NCBI GenBank assembly: GCA_903927415.1
Contig: CAIYMZ010000115.1
Span: 1 to 50,968 of the forward strand
Length of the DNA: 50,968 nt
DNA from: an uncultured Alphaproteobacteria bacterium
GTDB taxonomy: Bacteria > Pseudomonadota > Alphaproteobacteria > Rickettsiales > UBA1997
Reading direction: 5' to 3'
A program made the position numbers and the translations under genes. This document shows, one piece after another, positions 7,790 to 16,081 of the stretch. The notes under the pieces were generated by a model. The model ran no database searches and was not told the origin of the DNA. It saw only the letters and a list, made by a program, of their open reading frames with translations. The first letter of the stretch is position 1, and every line of letters begins with the position of its first letter.

Positions 7790-10700
7790 GTGAAAATTTT
7801 GCAGCAAAAATTCTTCAAAAAAAGCTCTTGCTCGCTGTTTTTTGTTACAATTTTTTTTGCCTCAAATTTTTTAATCACCAATTCTTACGCTGCGGTAGAT
7901 TACGGGATTGGACGAGTACGCGAATGCAATCCACTTGGACAACCAACAGACTACGATGAGGGGGAAGATAGGAATAAGAATGGAAGTGTTGGACTTAATT
8001 TTAATCCGACGAGCGGAGGCAAAGATGTGGAATTTGTTTTGTCAAATCCGGTATGCGTTGCAGTGATAGCCACAAGTTATGCTGCTACTAAAGCCGGCAT
8101 TGCTACAATGAATTACATTTGCGGAACTGGCAGCAAAATCCCCCGCGTGACTCCATCGCCGCTGATGGATGCAAAGGACCTTGTTAGAGCAGGGATAAAA
8201 GCAAGAACCAATGGCGCTTGTGCTGGCGCGGTTGCCGGAGCATCTGGCACATTCCTTGCCGCACTAGGAGAGTTGGGAATAATTTACGCAACCGCTACGC
8301 TAGCCTACAATAACACGGAAATTTGTGGTGCTAGTTGGATGAGTCCAAATCCCACACAATATAATTTTAGCTCTGGCGGCTATAAGCTGATAGTAAAAAC
8401 ACGTATCGATGGCTACATTCTGAGCGATCCATCAAAACTTACTTTGGATAACCCATTTTATCGCGAGTGGTATTACGGTGGAGTAGAGGTTGAGGATAAC
8501 CCAAATGATAGCGAGCCCTGTCCAGATGTCACACAAGAAAAACTTAAGGATGGAAAATATCCGCCACAAAAATTTTATCTCAAAGGCACCGAAACCGGCA
8601 ACTACAACTGCAAGCAATATGAAGTAAAGCCAGGAGTAACTATGCCGTCCGGGGTCACTCAAGATCAAATGAATGCAGCTTATGCCTGCTGCAAAAACAG
8701 AAGTCAGAATTACATTTGCATCAACTACAACGGCACAAAAAAATTCTGCAGAGGAGGAACTGACTGCACAATAAGAGGCATTACTTATTCTGCCAAATCA
8801 CTTGATAATGGACGCTTGATCTGCGCCGAAAGTTACAGTCTCTGTCCGTATAATTTTGCAATTGGAGGAGGCTCGGAATATTGCGATTATTACCGTGACG
8901 GCAAATGGGTTGAAAGTGAGCAACGCTGGAAAATGATTACTCCGGAAGCTGTCACTCTAGGACAATGCGCTCAAAATAGTGAGATCAGAGATCCAAACTG
9001 CACTTACAATGACAAGGCGGGAAAGTGCAGAAACTATTGCCAATATATGCGGCATTGTACCAAAACTTCTGACGCGGATTTCCACTATCAAAGCAGCCTA
9101 GGCTCCCCTTATTTTTCAGACGCATGTATAAACTTTGAGGGTGACTCTCTGAATAAAACAGCCTTCAAAGGTGGGTTTATTATTGGCAGTCAGAGACACT
9201 TCAGCGCCCCAATCGCACAATGTGTCAAAGAAACTCTGGAAAATGTTTTTTATAATCGCGCCGGTCACAGCAAATGTTCTAACTATAACGAATATCCAGA
9301 TTCTAATGGCGTGTGTATAAGTGGACAATATGAGACTAGAGGAGATTTCATTTACAAAGAAGGAAATCGGGTCAAGGACAAATCTTTTTTTACCATCGTA
9401 CAAGATACTCTGCAGCTAGCTGTAAAAATGACACTGACCTTATCGATCATGCTTTACGGCATGAATATTCTTTTGGGCAGAAACAGCATTGCCAATAAAA
9501 AAGATATTTTGGTTTATATTTTTAAGATTGGTGTGGTTATGTATTTTGCCACCGGAGATGCTTGGCAATCAATATTTTTCGATGGTGTTTATGGAGCTTC
9601 TGCAGAATTTTCACAGATGGTTTTCAAAATCGAAACTAGTCAATCAGAACTCAAAAGAGATGGATGTCAATTTGGTGAGATAACATTACAGGATGGAACT
9701 ATTTTGGAGTTTGGTAGATATCCTAAAGGTAAGGAATATCTGGCAATATGGGACACGCTTGATTGCAAAATAATGCATTATCTTGGCTTTGGTCCCGAGG
9801 TTTCAGCCGCCAATATCGTATCGCTGATTTTCGCTGGATTCTTTACTGGAGCAGTTGGAATTTATTTCGCATTGTCAGTGATGTTCTTCGGAATTTTTTT
9901 CATAGCCGCAACAATTCGAGCGCTGCATATTTTTCTTTCCTCTGCCTTATCGATCATAATTTTCGTCTTTGTTTCACCGATCATTATTCCGATGCTTTTA
10001 TTCACTAGAACCAAGGGTATTTTTGATAGTTGGTTAAAAGAACTGATCAGTTTCTGCTTACAGCCGATGATCCTTTTCGCTTACATTGCAATCTTCGTCA
10101 CAGTTTTAGACAGGTCGCTCATAGGCAGCGCAATTTACAAAGGAGAAGCACCATCCAAAGTGCTATCCTGCGCTGAAGTTTGCAAAAATTCCGATGGCAC
10201 CACCGTCCCTTACGTCAGGAAAAATGGACAGCTACAGCCGCCAGATTGCACCGAGTCAGGACAAAAACTTTTTGATCCGATAAATGACAGCGTCGCTTGC
10301 ATCATGAATGTCGATAAATTCGGCAAATTCCCAGGATTTGAGCTAATCGGTCTTTCCATTCCAATTTTAGTCGACTTACTCAAGGGTGATTCTGCAGCAA
10401 AAATTCTGCTCATGTTCAAAGGAGCATTGATCATGTATTTGCTCTACAAATTCATGGATGAAATACCTGGCATCACCACCAGTTTGATCGGCGGAACTCC
10501 GTTACCGGGAGCAGCTCCTAACGCTGTGGATATGTTCAAAAAAGTTGCCAAATTTGCTGCAGAAGCACAAAAACGCGCTACTCGTGCAACTGGGAAAATT
10601 CTCAAAAAAGGTGGCAAAGGCGCTAAAGACCTTGCCAGTAAAGCTGGTAATAAAGGCAAATCCACCGCTGGAAACAAAGATTCTGGAGGCGATCATGCTG

Positions 10701-10807
10701 GTGCATCAGGAGGTGGAGGTAGTGATAGTGCCGGAGGAAGTGAGCAAAGAGCTGATGCGGCTGGAAGTGGTGGTGGAGGTAAGGGCGATGATTCTGCGGA
10801 TAAATAA
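7790..10807 (+). CDS. virB6: VirB6/TrbL-family T4SS membrane protein, large form
   Basis: Polytopic inner-membrane component of the type IV secretion channel. It starts at GTG 7790. A signal-like N-terminal helix (to about residue 34, NSYA) leads into a cysteine-rich, probably periplasmic region (about 35-530). A TrbL/VirB6 membrane core lies at about 540-770, with helices such as MTLTLSIMLYGMNILL and SPIIIPMLLF, and another hydrophobic segment at about 850-890. The last 90 residues are Lys/Gly/Ser-rich and probably disordered. At 1005 residues it is far longer than the roughly 300 of Agrobacterium VirB6, matching the enlarged VirB6 proteins of Rickettsiales. Those genomes usually carry several copies in a row; only one is present here. 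Confidence 0.88.
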   Translation: MKILQQKFFKKSSCSLFFVTIFFASNFLITNSYAAVDYGIGRVRECNPLGQPTDYDEGEDRNKNGSVGLNFNPTSGGKDVEFVLSNPVCVAVIATSYAATKAGIATMNYICGTGSKIPRVTPSPLMDAKDLVRAGIKARTNGACAGAVAGASGTFLAALGELGIIYATATLAYNNTEICGASWMSPNPTQYNFSSGGYKLIVKTRIDGYILSDPSKLTLDNPFYREWYYGGVEVEDNPNDSEPCPDVTQEKLKDGKYPPQKFYLKGTETGNYNCKQYEVKPGVTMPSGVTQDQMNAAYACCKNRSQNYICINYNGTKKFCRGGTDCTIRGITYSAKSLDNGRLICAESYSLCPYNFAIGGGSEYCDYYRDGKWVESEQRWKMITPEAVTLGQCAQNSEIRDPNCTYNDKAGKCRNYCQYMRHCTKTSDADFHYQSSLGSPYFSDACINFEGDSLNKTAFKGGFIIGSQRHFSAPIAQCVKETLENVFYNRAGHSKCSNYNEYPDSNGVCISGQYETRGDFIYKEGNRVKDKSFFTIVQDTLQLAVKMTLTLSIMLYGMNILLGRNSIANKKDILVYIFKIGVVMYFATGDAWQSIFFDGVYGASAEFSQMVFKIETSQSELKRDGCQFGEITLQDGTILEFGRYPKGKEYLAIWDTLDCKIMHYLGFGPEVSAANIVSLIFAGFFTGAVGIYFALSVMFFGIFFIAATIRALHIFLSSALSIIIFVFVSPIIIPMLLFTRTKGIFDSWLKELISFCLQPMILFAYIAIFVTVLDRSLIGSAIYKGEAPSKVLSCAEVCKNSDGTTVPYVRKNGQLQPPDCTESGQKLFDPINDSVACIMNVDKFGKFPGFELIGLSIPILVDLLKGDSAAKILLMFKGALIMYLLYKFMDEIPGITTSLIGGTPLPGAAPNAVDMFKKVAKFAAEAQKRATRATGKILKKGGKGAKDLASKAGNKGKSTAGNKDSGGDHAGASGGGGSDSAGGSEQRADAAGSGGGGKGDDSADK

Positions 10808-10813
10808 TCAAAG

Positions 10814-10888
10814 TGGTGCTGCCAAGTGGAATCGAACCACCGACCTCTTCATTACCAATGAAGTGCTCTACCCCTGAGCTATGGCAGC
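10814..10888 (-). tRNA. tRNA-Thr (anticodon GGT)
   Basis: On the minus strand, 75 nt including an encoded CCA. The acceptor stem GCTGCCA pairs with TGGCAGC, followed by discriminator A and CCA. The anticodon stem-loop is CTTCA-TTGGTAA-TGAAG, with anticodon GGT reading ACC and ACT. The T arm GTCGG-TGGTTCGATTC-CACTT is close to standard. It lies tail to tail with virB6, whose stop is seven bases from the tRNA 3 prime end. Confidence 0.95.
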
Positions 10889-10939
10889 GCGGACGCGCAT
10901 TAAAAGTGGTGATTGCTATTTGTCAATTTACTCAACTTG

Positions 10940-11212
10940 CTATTCAACAACATAGGTCAACGCCTCTCTTCTGCGCACCAAAATATATTTTTTGTCCCAA
11001 AAAGTTGTATAAACATAAACGCTGTCACCGGTTCGATAATGACAGCCAAACATTTTAGCTGCTTTTTTTGCATCAATATTTTGCGCTAAAACGGTGCCAA
11101 ACGTGTTATACATTAATTGCGCATCATATTGCGTTTTCGGAGATTCCGGCATGCACATCATACTTTCGCAAGAAACTGTTAACAAAAAAATTCCAGCTAA
11201 AAAAAATTTCAT
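10940..11212 (-). CDS. small lipoprotein, function unknown
   Basis: A 90-residue protein with a lipoprotein signal: MKFFLAGIFLLTVSC, with the lipobox cysteine at 15. The rest is short and polar with a YRTGDSVYVYTTFWDKKYILVR stretch that could form a small beta fold. I do not recognise a family. Its ATG overlaps the ubiE stop as ATGA, so it is the second gene of a ubiE operon and likely translated by coupling. It is probably anchored in the inner or outer membrane on the periplasmic side. Confidence 0.7.
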   Translation of the reverse strand: MKFFLAGIFLLTVSCESMMCMPESPKTQYDAQLMYNTFGTVLAQNIDAKKAAKMFGCHYRTGDSVYVYTTFWDKKYILVRRREALTYVVE

Positions 11213-12048
11213 TTTATTCCGATGTGAATTGTGGCAGCGCCGAAAGATAAATTTTTATAGGAAACATTTTTAAATCCCGCCGTCTCAATCATTTTTTTAA
11301 ATTCATTTTGCGGCGGAAATTTGCGGATTGATTCAACGAGATATTGGTAGGAAGCGCGATCATTCAAAACCACTTCACCGATTTTTGGAATTATTTTGAA
11401 CGAGTAAGCGTCGTAAATTTTTTGCAAAAAATAATCATTCACTTTCGAAAATTCTAAGCAGATGAATTTTCCATTTGGCTTCAAAACGCGATAGGCTTCG
11501 GATAGCGCCAAATCTATGTTGGTGAAGTTTCTAATTCCAAAAGCAATCGTAAAAAAATCGAAAGTTTCATCAGCAAAAGAAAGTTTTTCTCCGTCACAAC
11601 AAGTGAATTTTAAATCAGAAAAAAGATTCAGATCAACCGCACGTGCCTTACCAACATCAAGCATTTCCTGATTAATATCGACCACATCAATCAAAAATTT
11701 TTGCCCATCCGCCCGAAATTTTTTCGCAATCCGAAAAGCTACATCCCCCGTTCCGCCAGCCAAATCAATCACCTTTACCAACCCCCCATCCCCCTTGATA
11801 AGGGGGAGGTCGCACATTCGTTCGCTTTGCTCACTTCGCGTCGACTTCTTGTCTAACCAAAACTCCGAATTTGCGAAAGTAATTTCCTCCACCATTTTAT
11901 TTTTCCAAACCCGATGAATCCCACCACTCATCAAGTCATTCATCAGATCATATTTTTTTGCCACACCGGAAAAAATTTCTTTGACAAGACCAGCCTTTTT
12001 CTCACGATCCACCTGCTTAAATCCAAAATGTGTTTTGCTTGATTCCAT
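11209..12048 (-). CDS. ubiE: ubiquinone/menaquinone C-methyltransferase UbiE with an in-frame insert
   Basis: SAM-dependent methyltransferase of ubiquinone synthesis that C-methylates the demethoxy-quinol ring. N-terminal THFGFKQVDREKKAGLV and FSGVAKKYDLMNDLMSGGIHR are classic UbiE/COQ5 motifs. Motif I VIDLAGGTGD is at 93-102 and FGIRNFTNIDLALSEAYRVLKPNG follows. The protein is 279 residues against a usual 250 or so. The excess is a segment at about residues 67-90 (KKSTRSEQSERMCDLPLIKG...) that interrupts the sequence just before motif I and is encoded by a palindromic repeat (11779-11850). Its start codon overlaps the divergent queA start codon. Confidence 0.92.
   Translation of the reverse strand: MESSKTHFGFKQVDREKKAGLVKEIFSGVAKKYDLMNDLMSGGIHRVWKNKMVEEITFANSEFWLDKKSTRSEQSERMCDLPLIKGDGGLVKVIDLAGGTGDVAFRIAKKFRADGQKFLIDVVDINQEMLDVGKARAVDLNLFSDLKFTCCDGEKLSFADETFDFFTIAFGIRNFTNIDLALSEAYRVLKPNGKFICLEFSKVNDYFLQKIYDAYSFKIIPKIGEVVLNDRASYQYLVESIRKFPPQNEFKKMIETAGFKNVSYKNLSFGAATIHIGIK
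11779..11850 (-). repeat. in-frame palindromic insert inside ubiE
   Basis: The stretch contains a TCCCCCTTGATAAGGGGGA hairpin at about 11789-11807, then a second imperfect inverted pair (GGTCGC..TTCGCTTTGCTCAC..GCGTCGAC). It encodes about 24 hydrophilic residues absent from the standard UbiE architecture and keeps the frame. The layout resembles the inserts in enolase and trmB in this window and Rickettsia palindromic elements in general. Confidence 0.7.
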
Positions 12049-13081
12049 GTTAAAAACTTCCGATTTCGATTTTTATTTGCCGCCAGAATTAATTGCGCAG
12101 ACACCATTTTTTCCCAAAGAAAAAACCAAAATGCTAATTTGCAAAGACGGTGCGATTCTTGATTCGCAAGTAATCAAGCTCCCAGATTTTTTGCAAGAAG
12201 GAGATGTCTTGGTTTTCAACGATGCGCGCGTGATCAAAGCAAAATTGTCGGGAGAAATTTTAAGAAATTCGGCACGATTGGATTTCAATTTAGATCAAGA
12301 GAATCAAGGCCTCTGGCGGGCTTTATGTCGTCCGGCGAAAAAAGTAAAAATTGGCGATAAAATAAAAATCTCTACGGATTTTTTTGCTGAAGTTTTAGAA
12401 AAAACTGACGACGGATTTATCAAAATTAAATTTGATTGCGGTGAGGAAGAATTGCTGACAAAGCTGGAAAAATATGGCGCGGTGCCGCTTCCGCCTTACA
12501 TAAAAAGGGGGGCGATAGGCGAAGATGATCAGGAAAATTACCAAACAATTTACGCTGCGAATGGGGTTGCGGTTGCGGCGCCGACGGCTGGTTTACATTT
12601 TAATGAAAAAATTTTTGCGGCGCTGGATGCAAAAAAAATCGAGAAAGTTTTTGTCACGCTCAATGTCGGTGCCGGCACGTTTTTACCGGTGCGAAGTGAG
12701 TTTTTGAAAGATCACAAAATGCACTGCGAATTTTTTTCAATCTCAGAATCTGCGGCAGAAAAAATTAATTTTGCAAAAAAATCTGGCAAAAAAATTGTCG
12801 CAATTGGCACAACTTCACTGCGAGTTTTAGAATCTGCCGCAGATGAAAATGGCCTCGTCAAACCAATGTCTGCACACACAGAAATTTTTATCCATCCACC
12901 TTACAAATTTAAAATCACCGATATTTTGCTGACAAATTTTCACCTTCCAAAATCAACTTTATTCATGCTGGTCTGCGCCTTTGTTGAAAAAGAAAAAGCA
13001 TTTGAGCTTTACAACCACGCCATCTCACAAAATTACCGCTTTTATTCTTACGGTGATTCTTCGCTGCTTTTTAAATCGTAA
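12047..13081 (+). CDS. queA: S-adenosylmethionine:tRNA ribosyltransferase-isomerase
   Basis: Transfers and isomerises the ribosyl moiety of SAM onto preQ1-modified tRNA to form epoxyqueuosine. The 344 residues from ATG 12047 match the family (MLKTSDFDFYLPPELIAQTP start, then VFNDARVIKAKLSGE, PTAGLHF and VGAGTFLPVR, and a C-terminal NFHLPKSTLFMLV). An upstream in-frame ATG at 11981 would add 22 residues encoded by the complement of ubiE and does not fit the family. The ATG shares two bases with the ubiE start codon on the other strand. tgt, acting earlier in the same queuosine pathway, is at 20.2-21.3 kb. Confidence 0.95.
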   Translation: MLKTSDFDFYLPPELIAQTPFFPKEKTKMLICKDGAILDSQVIKLPDFLQEGDVLVFNDARVIKAKLSGEILRNSARLDFNLDQENQGLWRALCRPAKKVKIGDKIKISTDFFAEVLEKTDDGFIKIKFDCGEEELLTKLEKYGAVPLPPYIKRGAIGEDDQENYQTIYAANGVAVAAPTAGLHFNEKIFAALDAKKIEKVFVTLNVGAGTFLPVRSEFLKDHKMHCEFFSISESAAEKINFAKKSGKKIVAIGTTSLRVLESAADENGLVKPMSAHTEIFIHPPYKFKITDILLTNFHLPKSTLFMLVCAFVEKEKAFELYNHAISQNYRFYSYGDSSLLFKS

Positions 13082-13139
13082 AAACCCGCCGCTCTCCATA
13101 ACCAACGCGATTATTTTTTAGCTTTGGGAAAGAAGGACT

Positions 13140-13676
13140 TTAATAAGAATTAGCCAACCATCCTGGCAGTGAATTATCTTTTTGCGGCTGAACACGGATC
13201 AAAGAACTAGGAAAAGTTTTTGGATGTTCACTCAAATAGTGCTCACGAGACATTGTTAAAATTTGCTCCATTCTACGAGTCTTGCCGCCGATGTCGGGAG
13301 CGTCGCTGCTCACAATTTCCAAATCATCCTGGTCGAGATAAATCTGCACGTAATTGTAAGTTGTTGAGTCCAACATGCTTGGCAAGTTTTGTTTGGTGAA
13401 ATGAAATTCTTTTTTCACCATTTCACCGCTAGCATTTTCCCACGACATCGTAATCAAACCAAAAAAATCAGAATTTTCTTTGAGGTAGAAAGACTGACTT
13501 CTACTATCTCCCGGATTCAGCACTGGCAGGCTCAACACATTTTTTTTAACCCAGCTGCATTGAATATTTTTAACTGGCTGCGGACTGGCATTACTGAAAT
13601 AAATAACGGGACTTTCGTGCAAGCCCCCACAGGAAGTCACAAAAAATAAAGTCAGAAAAAATAAAAAATTTTTCAT
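13140..13676 (-). CDS. predicted lipoprotein, function unknown
   Basis: A 178-residue protein with a lipoprotein signal peptide MKNFLFFLTLFFVTSC (lipobox Cys16). The mature part, with YFSNASPQPVKNIQCSW and a series of beta-prone polar segments, looks like a small beta-sandwich, but I recognise no family. Its ATG overlaps the stop of the upstream glycosyltransferase gene by four bases, so the two are one transcription unit. No terminator is obvious in the 58-base gap before the convergent queA end. Confidence 0.75.
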   Translation of the reverse strand: MKNFLFFLTLFFVTSCGGLHESPVIYFSNASPQPVKNIQCSWVKKNVLSLPVLNPGDSRSQSFYLKENSDFFGLITMSWENASGEMVKKEFHFTKQNLPSMLDSTTYNYVQIYLDQDDLEIVSSDAPDIGGKTRRMEQILTMSREHYLSEHPKTFPSSLIRVQPQKDNSLPGWLANSY

Positions 13677-14449
13677 TTTTTTTCTTGAAATAATTCACGA
13701 GTTTTAATGGCTTTAGCAAGACGCGATAAGGCAAATAGATGGCTATAAATCACACCATTCAAACCGTAGATAAAATAACGACGTAGAAAAAAAGCTTTCA
13801 GAAAAGCAAGTATCGGGATAAAAAAAACTTTTGACAGCGATGGGCATTCTCCTTTTTTAAAACTATCTTCCGCCTGCATTTGCGAGTAAGAATTTATTTT
13901 TTCGATCCAATGTGCAAATGAACGAAAAGATTGGTGATAGATGATGTTTTTCAACTGACCGATTTTCTCCGGCTTATTGTCTTTTAACTCAACGGAATCG
14001 TGGATTGAACTATTTTTAAAACCAGCAAACTCTTTGTTGTAAAGACGAAGTTGGTTGTAGTAGTAAGCAAATCTTTTTGGCTTTTTTTCGAAGCGAAATT
14101 TATTGACGATCTTCACACGAAATCCCCAAAAATTTTTGTGACTTTTTTCAGCAAAAATTTTCTCAATTTCATCACATAGCTCTGGCGAAACTTCTTCGTC
14201 AGCATCAAGGTTTAAAATCCATTTATTGCGACACTGATTTTCACCAAAAATTTTTTGCTGACCATATCCACGCCATTTATTGAACATCACTTTCGCACCG
14301 GCTTTAACGGCTATAGCACAGGTTTCATCTTCACTTCCGGAATCAATCACTAAAACTTCATCAGCAATTTTTTTGACAGCATGGATTATTCCGGAAATAC
14401 GATCTGCCTCATTTTTTGTGATGATAAAAATGGATAATGGAATCCTCAT
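13673..14449 (-). CDS. family 2 glycosyltransferase, WaaE/KdtX-like
   Basis: A GT-A fold sugar transferase of 258 residues. Visible motifs are the nucleotide-binding start IFIITKNEADRI (7-18), DSGSEDET (36-43) and the metal-binding DADEE (82-86). The C-terminal part with HQSFRSFAHWIEKINSYSQMQAEDS resembles the WaaE/KdtX lipopolysaccharide core glucosyltransferase group. The exact sugar and acceptor cannot be told. It would act on the inner face of the cytoplasmic membrane. It is the first gene of a two-gene unit with the overlapping lipoprotein. Confidence 0.82.
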   Translation of the reverse strand: MRIPLSIFIITKNEADRISGIIHAVKKIADEVLVIDSGSEDETCAIAVKAGAKVMFNKWRGYGQQKIFGENQCRNKWILNLDADEEVSPELCDEIEKIFAEKSHKNFWGFRVKIVNKFRFEKKPKRFAYYYNQLRLYNKEFAGFKNSSIHDSVELKDNKPEKIGQLKNIIYHQSFRSFAHWIEKINSYSQMQAEDSFKKGECPSLSKVFFIPILAFLKAFFLRRYFIYGLNGVIYSHLFALSRLAKAIKTRELFQEKK

Positions 14450-14533
14450 AAAATCGTTGATTTACTTGTGATTAAAAATATTTCTTTATCATCAAATTCC
14501 CCCAATTCGCAGTCAACTATTTCATAAAATTTT

Positions 14534-15316
14534 ATGAACAAAAAATCTAAAAAACTCACCGTCATTTCTGTTGCGATACTTCTGCTAATCGGATTTGCAG
14601 CACTTGTTGTTCATAACTACAAAACCAAAACTTCTTTCAAATATAATTCCAAAAGTGCCGCGGAAATTAAGCCAGAACAACATCCTCAGGATGCAGTTAG
14701 TGCCGCAGTAAATGCAGATGCGGCCTCTCTTGCCGAAGCACGCAAAAATAGTAATTTGCTAAAAATATTGCCTACAGATTTTGTTTTGGGCGATAAAAAA
14801 GCATCGGTGCTTATCATCGAGTATGCCTCGCTTTCTTGCCCGCATTGTGCCTCTTTCACTCGCGAATCTTTCGAAAAATTAAAAAGTGAATATATCGATT
14901 CCGGCAAGGCACAATTTATCTTCCGCGATTTTCCATTGAATCAAGCCGCTCTCACCGCCGCAATGTTTGCCATGTGTCAAGCTCATGACAATAAAGCCGA
15001 ATTGCCGGAAAAATATTTTTTCACTTTGAAAGCTTTGTTTAAAACTCAAGACTCTTGGGCCTTCGATGAAAAATATACTGAGAAGTTGGAGGCCATCGCC
15101 AAGCTCGATGGCATGAGCTCCGAAAGGTTTAAAAAATGCATCAATGACAAAGAATTACAGGACAAAATTTTAGCCGCCAGAATGGATGCGGCTAAAACTT
15201 TGCAACTCAAATCAACCCCAAGTTTCTTCATCAATGACGAGGTTTCGGAAGGTTATGTTGACTACTTAACACTGAAAAAATTGATCGATAAAAAATTGGC
15301 AGAAACGGCGAAATAA
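14534..15316 (+). CDS. DsbA-like periplasmic thiol oxidoreductase
   Basis: A membrane-anchored or exported thioredoxin-fold protein of 260 residues. An N-terminal hydrophobic helix (about 9-27) is followed by a linker rich in Ala and charged residues, then the DsbA/BdbD-type domain with the active site CPHC at 102-105 and the cis-proline segment STPSFFIND at about 226-234. It probably introduces disulfides into envelope proteins, for which the Cys-rich VirB6 periplasmic region would be a plausible client (inference). Its stop is immediately followed by the ATG of the mlaF-like gene, so the two are one operon. Confidence 0.88.
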   Translation: MNKKSKKLTVISVAILLLIGFAALVVHNYKTKTSFKYNSKSAAEIKPEQHPQDAVSAAVNADAASLAEARKNSNLLKILPTDFVLGDKKASVLIIEYASLSCPHCASFTRESFEKLKSEYIDSGKAQFIFRDFPLNQAALTAAMFAMCQAHDNKAELPEKYFFTLKALFKTQDSWAFDEKYTEKLEAIAKLDGMSSERFKKCINDKELQDKILAARMDAAKTLQLKSTPSFFINDEVSEGYVDYLTLKKLIDKKLAETAK

Positions 15317-16081
15317 ATGACTTCCAAACTTCTCATAAAAAATCTCACAAAAAATTTCGGTGAAAAAAAAGTTTTAACCGGCATTGATTTGGAAGTGAAT
15401 AAAGGTGAATCAATTGTAATTTTGGGTGGCTCGGGAAGTGGAAAATCTGTCCTCATCAAAATCATCGCAACCCTCATAGTTCCTACCTCGGGAAGCATTC
15501 AAATTGATGGGGAAGAAGTGGCAAATATAAGCGCCAAAAATCGCGACAAACTGATGGAAAAATTTGGATTTTTATTTCAAGGCGGCGCTCTTTTCGACTC
15601 ACTTTCAGTTTGGGAAAACATCGCCTTCCGTTTGCTCTACCACCAAAAAATGAACAAAAAAGATGCGCGCGAGATTGCGCTGCAAAAATTAAAAGCGGTG
15701 GGCTTAAGCGAAAAAACTGCAGATCTTTTTCCATCCGAACTTTCCGGCGGCATGCAAAAACGTGCTTCACTTGCACGCGCCATCGCCGCCAATCCAGAAA
15801 TTATTTTCTTCGATGAACCCACGACTGGCCTTGATCCAATCATGGCTGACGTCATTAACGATCTCATCATTTCCAACTCAAAACAACTTGGGGCAACCAC
15901 CATCACCATCACTCACGACATGAATTCTGCCCGCAAAATCGCTGATAAAATTGCGATGCTTTATGAGGGGAAAATAATTTGGTTCGGCGACGTCAAAGAC
16001 ATGTATTCGTCAGGCAATCCCTATCTTGATCAATTCATCCACGGCCGCGCTGAAGGGCCAATAAATTTTTTAGCTAAATGA
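15317..16081 (+). CDS. mlaF: MlaF-like ABC transporter ATP-binding protein
   Basis: ATPase of the phospholipid-trafficking (Mla/Mce) ABC transporter family, 254 residues. Walker A GGSGSGKS is at 37-44, the Q-loop FLFQGGALFDSL around 85-96, the signature LSGGMQKR at 142-149 and Walker B IIFFDEPTTGLDP at 162-174. FQGGALFDSLSVWENIAF is typical of the MlaF/Mkl branch. The permease and Mce-domain partners are not in this window, which is common for Rickettsiales where these genes are split. It abuts the DsbA-like gene upstream and overlaps the pilin-like gene downstream by ATGA. Confidence 0.88.
   Translation: MTSKLLIKNLTKNFGEKKVLTGIDLEVNKGESIVILGGSGSGKSVLIKIIATLIVPTSGSIQIDGEEVANISAKNRDKLMEKFGFLFQGGALFDSLSVWENIAFRLLYHQKMNKKDAREIALQKLKAVGLSEKTADLFPSELSGGMQKRASLARAIAANPEIIFFDEPTTGLDPIMADVINDLIISNSKQLGATTITITHDMNSARKIADKIAMLYEGKIIWFGDVKDMYSSGNPYLDQFIHGRAEGPINFLAK

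Noticed and set aside
10210..10811. Opposite-strand ORFs under the virB6 tail
   Set aside because: They arise from the Gly/Lys-rich coding repeats of virB6, are biased in composition, and match nothing.
11981..12046. A 22-residue N-terminal extension of QueA from an upstream ATG
   Set aside because: It is encoded by the complement of the conserved ubiE N-terminus and does not match the QueA family, which begins at MLKTSDFDF.
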